Shown: positions 61,889-64,000 of the stretch, piece after piece
Numbering within the stretch: position 1 is the first letter of the stretch
Layout: every line of letters begins with the position of its first letter
Source: Alphaproteobacteria bacterium
GTDB taxonomy: Bacteria > Pseudomonadota > Alphaproteobacteria > Micavibrionales > Micavibrionaceae
Assembly (NCBI GenBank): GCA_021775915.1
Contig: JAJFGW010000018.1
Span: 1-64,000, forward strand
Length of the DNA stretch: 64,000 bases
Direction: 5' to 3'
The notes under the pieces: model-generated
What the model saw: only the letters and a program-made list of their open reading frames with translations
Told to the model about the DNA's origin: nothing
The model's database searches: none
Translations under genes and position numbers: made by a program

Positions 61889-62620
61889 TTAAACCATATA
61901 CTGGCCGCCATTGGCCGAAATGGTTGCCCCCGTAATAAAAGAAGCCTTTTCCGAAGTGAGAAAAGAAACAGTATCGGCAATTTCCTCCGGCTTACCCATC
62001 CGGGCCACGGGGATTTGCTTAACAATAGAATCCAGCACTTCCTGTTTCACAGAGCCCGTCATGTCCGTTTCAATGTAACCGGGGCACACAACATTAACAG
62101 TAACGCCTTTGGCTGCGCTTTCCAGTGCCAAAGCCTTGGTAAAGCCAATCATACCGGCCTTGGCCGCCGCATAATTGACCTGCCCGAACTGCCCCTTCTG
62201 ACCATTGATAGAGCTAATATTCACGATACGGCCATATTTACGCTCCCGCATCCCGGTCATAAGAGCGCGGGACATATTAAAGCAGGAATCCAGATTTGTT
62301 GAGATCACATCATGCCAGTTCTCTAACGGCATTTTGTGCAGCACGCCATCACGCGTAATCCCGGCATTATTAACAAGAACACTAACCTCACCGAGCTCTC
62401 TTTCAATTTCGGCGCAACTTCTTTCGCAAGCTTCATAGTTCGCAACATCGAACTTGAATGATTTTCCTTTATCACCAGCTTCCTCATCAAACCTGATCGC
62501 GGCTTCATTGTTACCAAAATAAACCGCAGCAACAATATGACCGTCACGAATAAGTGCTCTAGAAATCTCCAGCCCGATACCACGTGTTCCTCCCGTTACA
62601 ACTGCGACAGATGCCTTCAT
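61889..62620 (-). CDS. phaB: Acetoacetyl-CoA reductase
   Basis: 243 residues, a classical short-chain dehydrogenase. PhaB reduces acetoacetyl-CoA to (R)-3-hydroxybutyryl-CoA with NADPH. It has the cofactor motif TGGTRGIG, NNAGI, the catalytic Ser 137 (NISSINGQKGQFGQ), Tyr 150 and Lys 154 (YAAAK). The GQKGQFGQVNYAAAKAGMIGF segment is characteristic of PhaB rather than FabG. It overlaps the small gene upstream by 4 bp and is followed by the CNB-domain gene. Confidence 0.94.
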   Translation of the reverse strand: MKASVAVVTGGTRGIGLEISRALIRDGHIVAAVYFGNNEAAIRFDEEAGDKGKSFKFDVANYEACERSCAEIERELGEVSVLVNNAGITRDGVLHKMPLENWHDVISTNLDSCFNMSRALMTGMRERKYGRIVNISSINGQKGQFGQVNYAAAKAGMIGFTKALALESAAKGVTVNVVCPGYIETDMTGSVKQEVLDSIVKQIPVARMGKPEEIADTVSFLTSEKASFITGATISANGGQYMV

Positions 62621-62811
62621 GATAAACTCCTTTTATAAGCGGCCACATCCTGTTTCATGCCCTCTATTTGGCTTAACACACCATCTTTTTGCGCCTGCAA
62701 AATAACCGGATCCAGTCTAAGGTCAGGGTTTTTCTCCATCTCTTCAAAAGAGTTTTGAAGCGTACCAATCCACTCCTCGGTTAATTTAAGTTGTTTGTCA
62801 TTCTCAATCAT
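62617..62811 (-). CDS. Small helical protein inserted between phaA and phaB
   Basis: 64 residues, helical and charged (LKLTEEWIGTLQNSFEEMEKNPDLRLDPVILQAQKDGVLSQIEGMKQDVAAY), no Cys, no membrane segment. It lies 2 bp after phaA and overlaps phaB by 4 bp, so it is almost certainly translated with them. I do not recognise it. It could be a small partner of the PHA enzymes or of granules, but that is only suggested by position. Confidence 0.7.
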   Translation of the reverse strand: MIENDKQLKLTEEWIGTLQNSFEEMEKNPDLRLDPVILQAQKDGVLSQIEGMKQDVAAYKRSLS

Positions 62812-62813
62812 CG

Positions 62814-64000
62814 CTAAGCTACCTCTTTTAGATCCAGATCATCGCTACGCTCAACACACATAGCAATCCCCATACCGCCGCCAATACATAATGTAGCCAA
62901 ACCTTTTTGCACATCGCGCCGCGCCATTTCATGCAGCAACGTCACCATAATACGCGTGCCGGACGCCCCGATCGGATGACCGAGAGAAATCGCGCCGCCA
63001 TTGACATTGACCTTGTCTTCGTCAAAGCCCATTTCCTTCATCACGCAGCAAGCCTGCGCCGCAAAAGCCTCATTTGATTCAACCAGATCAAGGTCAGCAA
63101 CTGACCACCCGGCTTTCTCCAAAGCTTTACGCGATGCCGGTATCGGCCCCGTACCCATAACAGAAGGATCAACACCTGCTGTGGCCCATGATCTGATTTT
63201 ACCCAAGACCTTAAGCCCGCGTTTTTTAGCAATGCTGGCGCGCATTAAAACAACAGCCGCCGCGCCGTCATTAATGCCCGATGCATTGGCCGCCGTCACA
63301 GTACCGTCTTTCTTGAAAGCCGGACGTAATTTTGCCAGCCCTTCTGCTGTCACGCCTGCGCGCGGAAACTCGTCCTTATCAACGGTAATTTCTTCCTTGC
63401 GGGTTTTAATCGTCACAGGGACAATCTCGGACACGAACTTACCGTCATTAATGGCCTTCTCCGCTTTCTGTTGCGAAAGCGCTGCAAAATTGTCCTGATC
63501 CTGCCGCGTAATCTGGTATTTCTGCGCGATATTCTCCGCCGTGATCCCCATATGGTAATCATTGAAAATATCCCACAGCCCGTCACGGATCATAGTATCG
63601 ACAAAATCAACGTTACCGAATTTCACACCATCACGCATATGCATGCAGTGCGGTGCCATATTCATATTTTCCTGACCACCCGCAACAACCACTTCCGCAT
63701 CATCATTGGCAATGGCCTGCATACCGAGCGCAATCGTGCGCAAACCAGAGCCACAAACCTGATTGATTGTATAGGCTGTCTTTTCGTCAGGAACACCGGA
63801 AGCTATAGCCGCTTGCCGCGCAGGATTCTGCCCCGCGCCTGCCGTTAACACTTGCCCCATAATAACTTCGTCTACGTCTTCAGGCGCAACGCCGGAGTCA
63901 CTCAGAACGTCCTTGATAACACTCGCGCCTAACTCGTGAGCTGCCAATGTTTTAAGGCTACCGCCCAACGTGCCGATAGCTGTTCTTTTTGCCGAAACAA
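62814..64000 (-). CDS. phaA: Acetyl-CoA acetyltransferase (beta-ketothiolase), 5' end outside window
   Basis: At least 394 residues are visible; the frame is open through base 64000 and the window cuts the first few codons ([17 protein letters not shown] is the visible start). PhaA condenses two acetyl-CoA to acetoacetyl-CoA. Thiolase residues: nucleophile Cys in [14 protein letters not shown], His in [14 protein letters not shown] and Cys in [12 protein letters not shown]. The TTG at 63966-63968 is internal Leu, not a start. First gene of the phaA - small ORF - phaB - CNB operon. Confidence 0.95.
   Translation of the reverse strand, partial: VSAKRTAIGTLGGSLKTLAAHELGASVIKDVLSDSGVAPEDVDEVIMGQVLTAGAGQNPARQAAIASGVPDEKTAYTINQVCGSGLRTIALGMQAIANDDAEVVVAGGQENMNMAPHCMHMRDGVKFGNVDFVDTMIRDGLWDIFNDYHMGITAENIAQKYQITRQDQDNFAALSQQKAEKAINDGKFVSEIVPVTIKTRKEEITVDKDEFPRAGVTAEGLAKLRPAFKKDGTVTAANASGINDGAAAVVLMRASIAKKRGLKVLGKIRSWATAGVDPSVMGTGPIPASRKALEKAGWSVADLDLVESNEAFAAQACCVMKEMGFDEDKVNVNGGAISLGHPIGASGTRIMVTLLHEMARRDVQKGLATLCIGGGMGIAMCVERSDDLDLKEVA

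Overview
This window is a stretch of bacterial chromosome that reads as alphaproteobacterial. The evidence is gene order and gene types known from that class: a bamE / cytochrome bc1 chaperone / DUF177 / rpmF / plsX / fabH / ihfA / merR block, a recJ-glpX-hom block, a glyA-nrdR-nusB neighbourhood, gamma carbonic anhydrase, a LdtR-like MarR regulator, a class I PHA synthase with phaA and phaB, a potassium-independent H+-pyrophosphatase, and a perfect CtrA-type site in front of fliL. Base composition looks close to balanced by eye, so it is not one of the very GC-rich members. I cannot name the order or genus from sequence alone. I see no insertion sequence, prophage, CRISPR array, rRNA operon or replication origin. 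One tRNA gene (proline, GGG) is present.

Layout. 1-2.7 kb: the C-terminal end of a tandem-repeat surface protein, a small MerC-like membrane protein, and a cation/Ca2+ exchanger with a histidine-rich loop. 2.7-8.2 kb: recJ, glpX, hom and an OmpA-type lipoprotein, with a small, probably leaderless gene in between. 8.3-12.5 kb: phaC, a HAD hydrolase, gamma carbonic anhydrase, and rpsI-rplM with an unusually long S9 tail. 12.7-17 kb: a PLP-dependent O-acetylhomoserine sulfhydrylase, a secreted protein, cutA, proline iminopeptidase and tRNA-Pro. 17-22 kb: the lipid / ribosome / envelope block. 22-26.5 kb: hppA, fliL, panB, nusB. 26.5-27.3 kb: an 811-bp gene-free gap exactly where riboflavin genes usually sit in this class. 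27.3-34.5 kb: nrdR, glyA, rpiB, glutaryl-CoA dehydrogenase, a MarR regulator, 3-hydroxyisobutyryl-CoA hydrolase, hemB. 34.6-38.3 kb: an EAL-domain protein followed by motA and motB. 38.4-44.8 kb: parC, recO and several unrecognised proteins. 44.8-48.8 kb: folP, folK, a Tat-exported DUF882 protein and an L,D-transpeptidase. 48.9-54.2 kb: unrecognised proteins, a candidate membrane zinc peptidase, paired bacterial PH-domain proteins and a phosphofructokinase. 54.3-57.8 kb: DUF465, purE, purK, fumC and a ribbon-helix-helix protein. 57.8-64 kb: a giant AsmA-like protein, a cyclic-nucleotide-binding-domain protein, and phaB, a small coiled protein and phaA in one tight operon.

How it works together. 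PhaA (thiolase), PhaB (reductase) and PhaC (synthase) make polyhydroxybutyrate, but phaC lies more than 50 kb from phaAB. MotA/MotB/FliL and the EAL protein point to a flagellated cell with c-di-GMP control of motility. The DUF882 protein, L,D-transpeptidase and LdtR-like regulator point to peptidoglycan cross-link remodelling. Most of the window is ordinary housekeeping.

The most interesting non-coding signals are four. A textbook consensus sigma-70 promoter at 44793-44821 carries a perfect 7+7 inverted repeat inside its spacer and points into a structured region with no annotated gene. A perfect CtrA site lies before fliL. A TTGACA/TATAAG promoter is spaced so that the mRNA would start at the ATG of a small gene. 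The fourth is the structured, apparently gene-free gap at the expected riboflavin locus.
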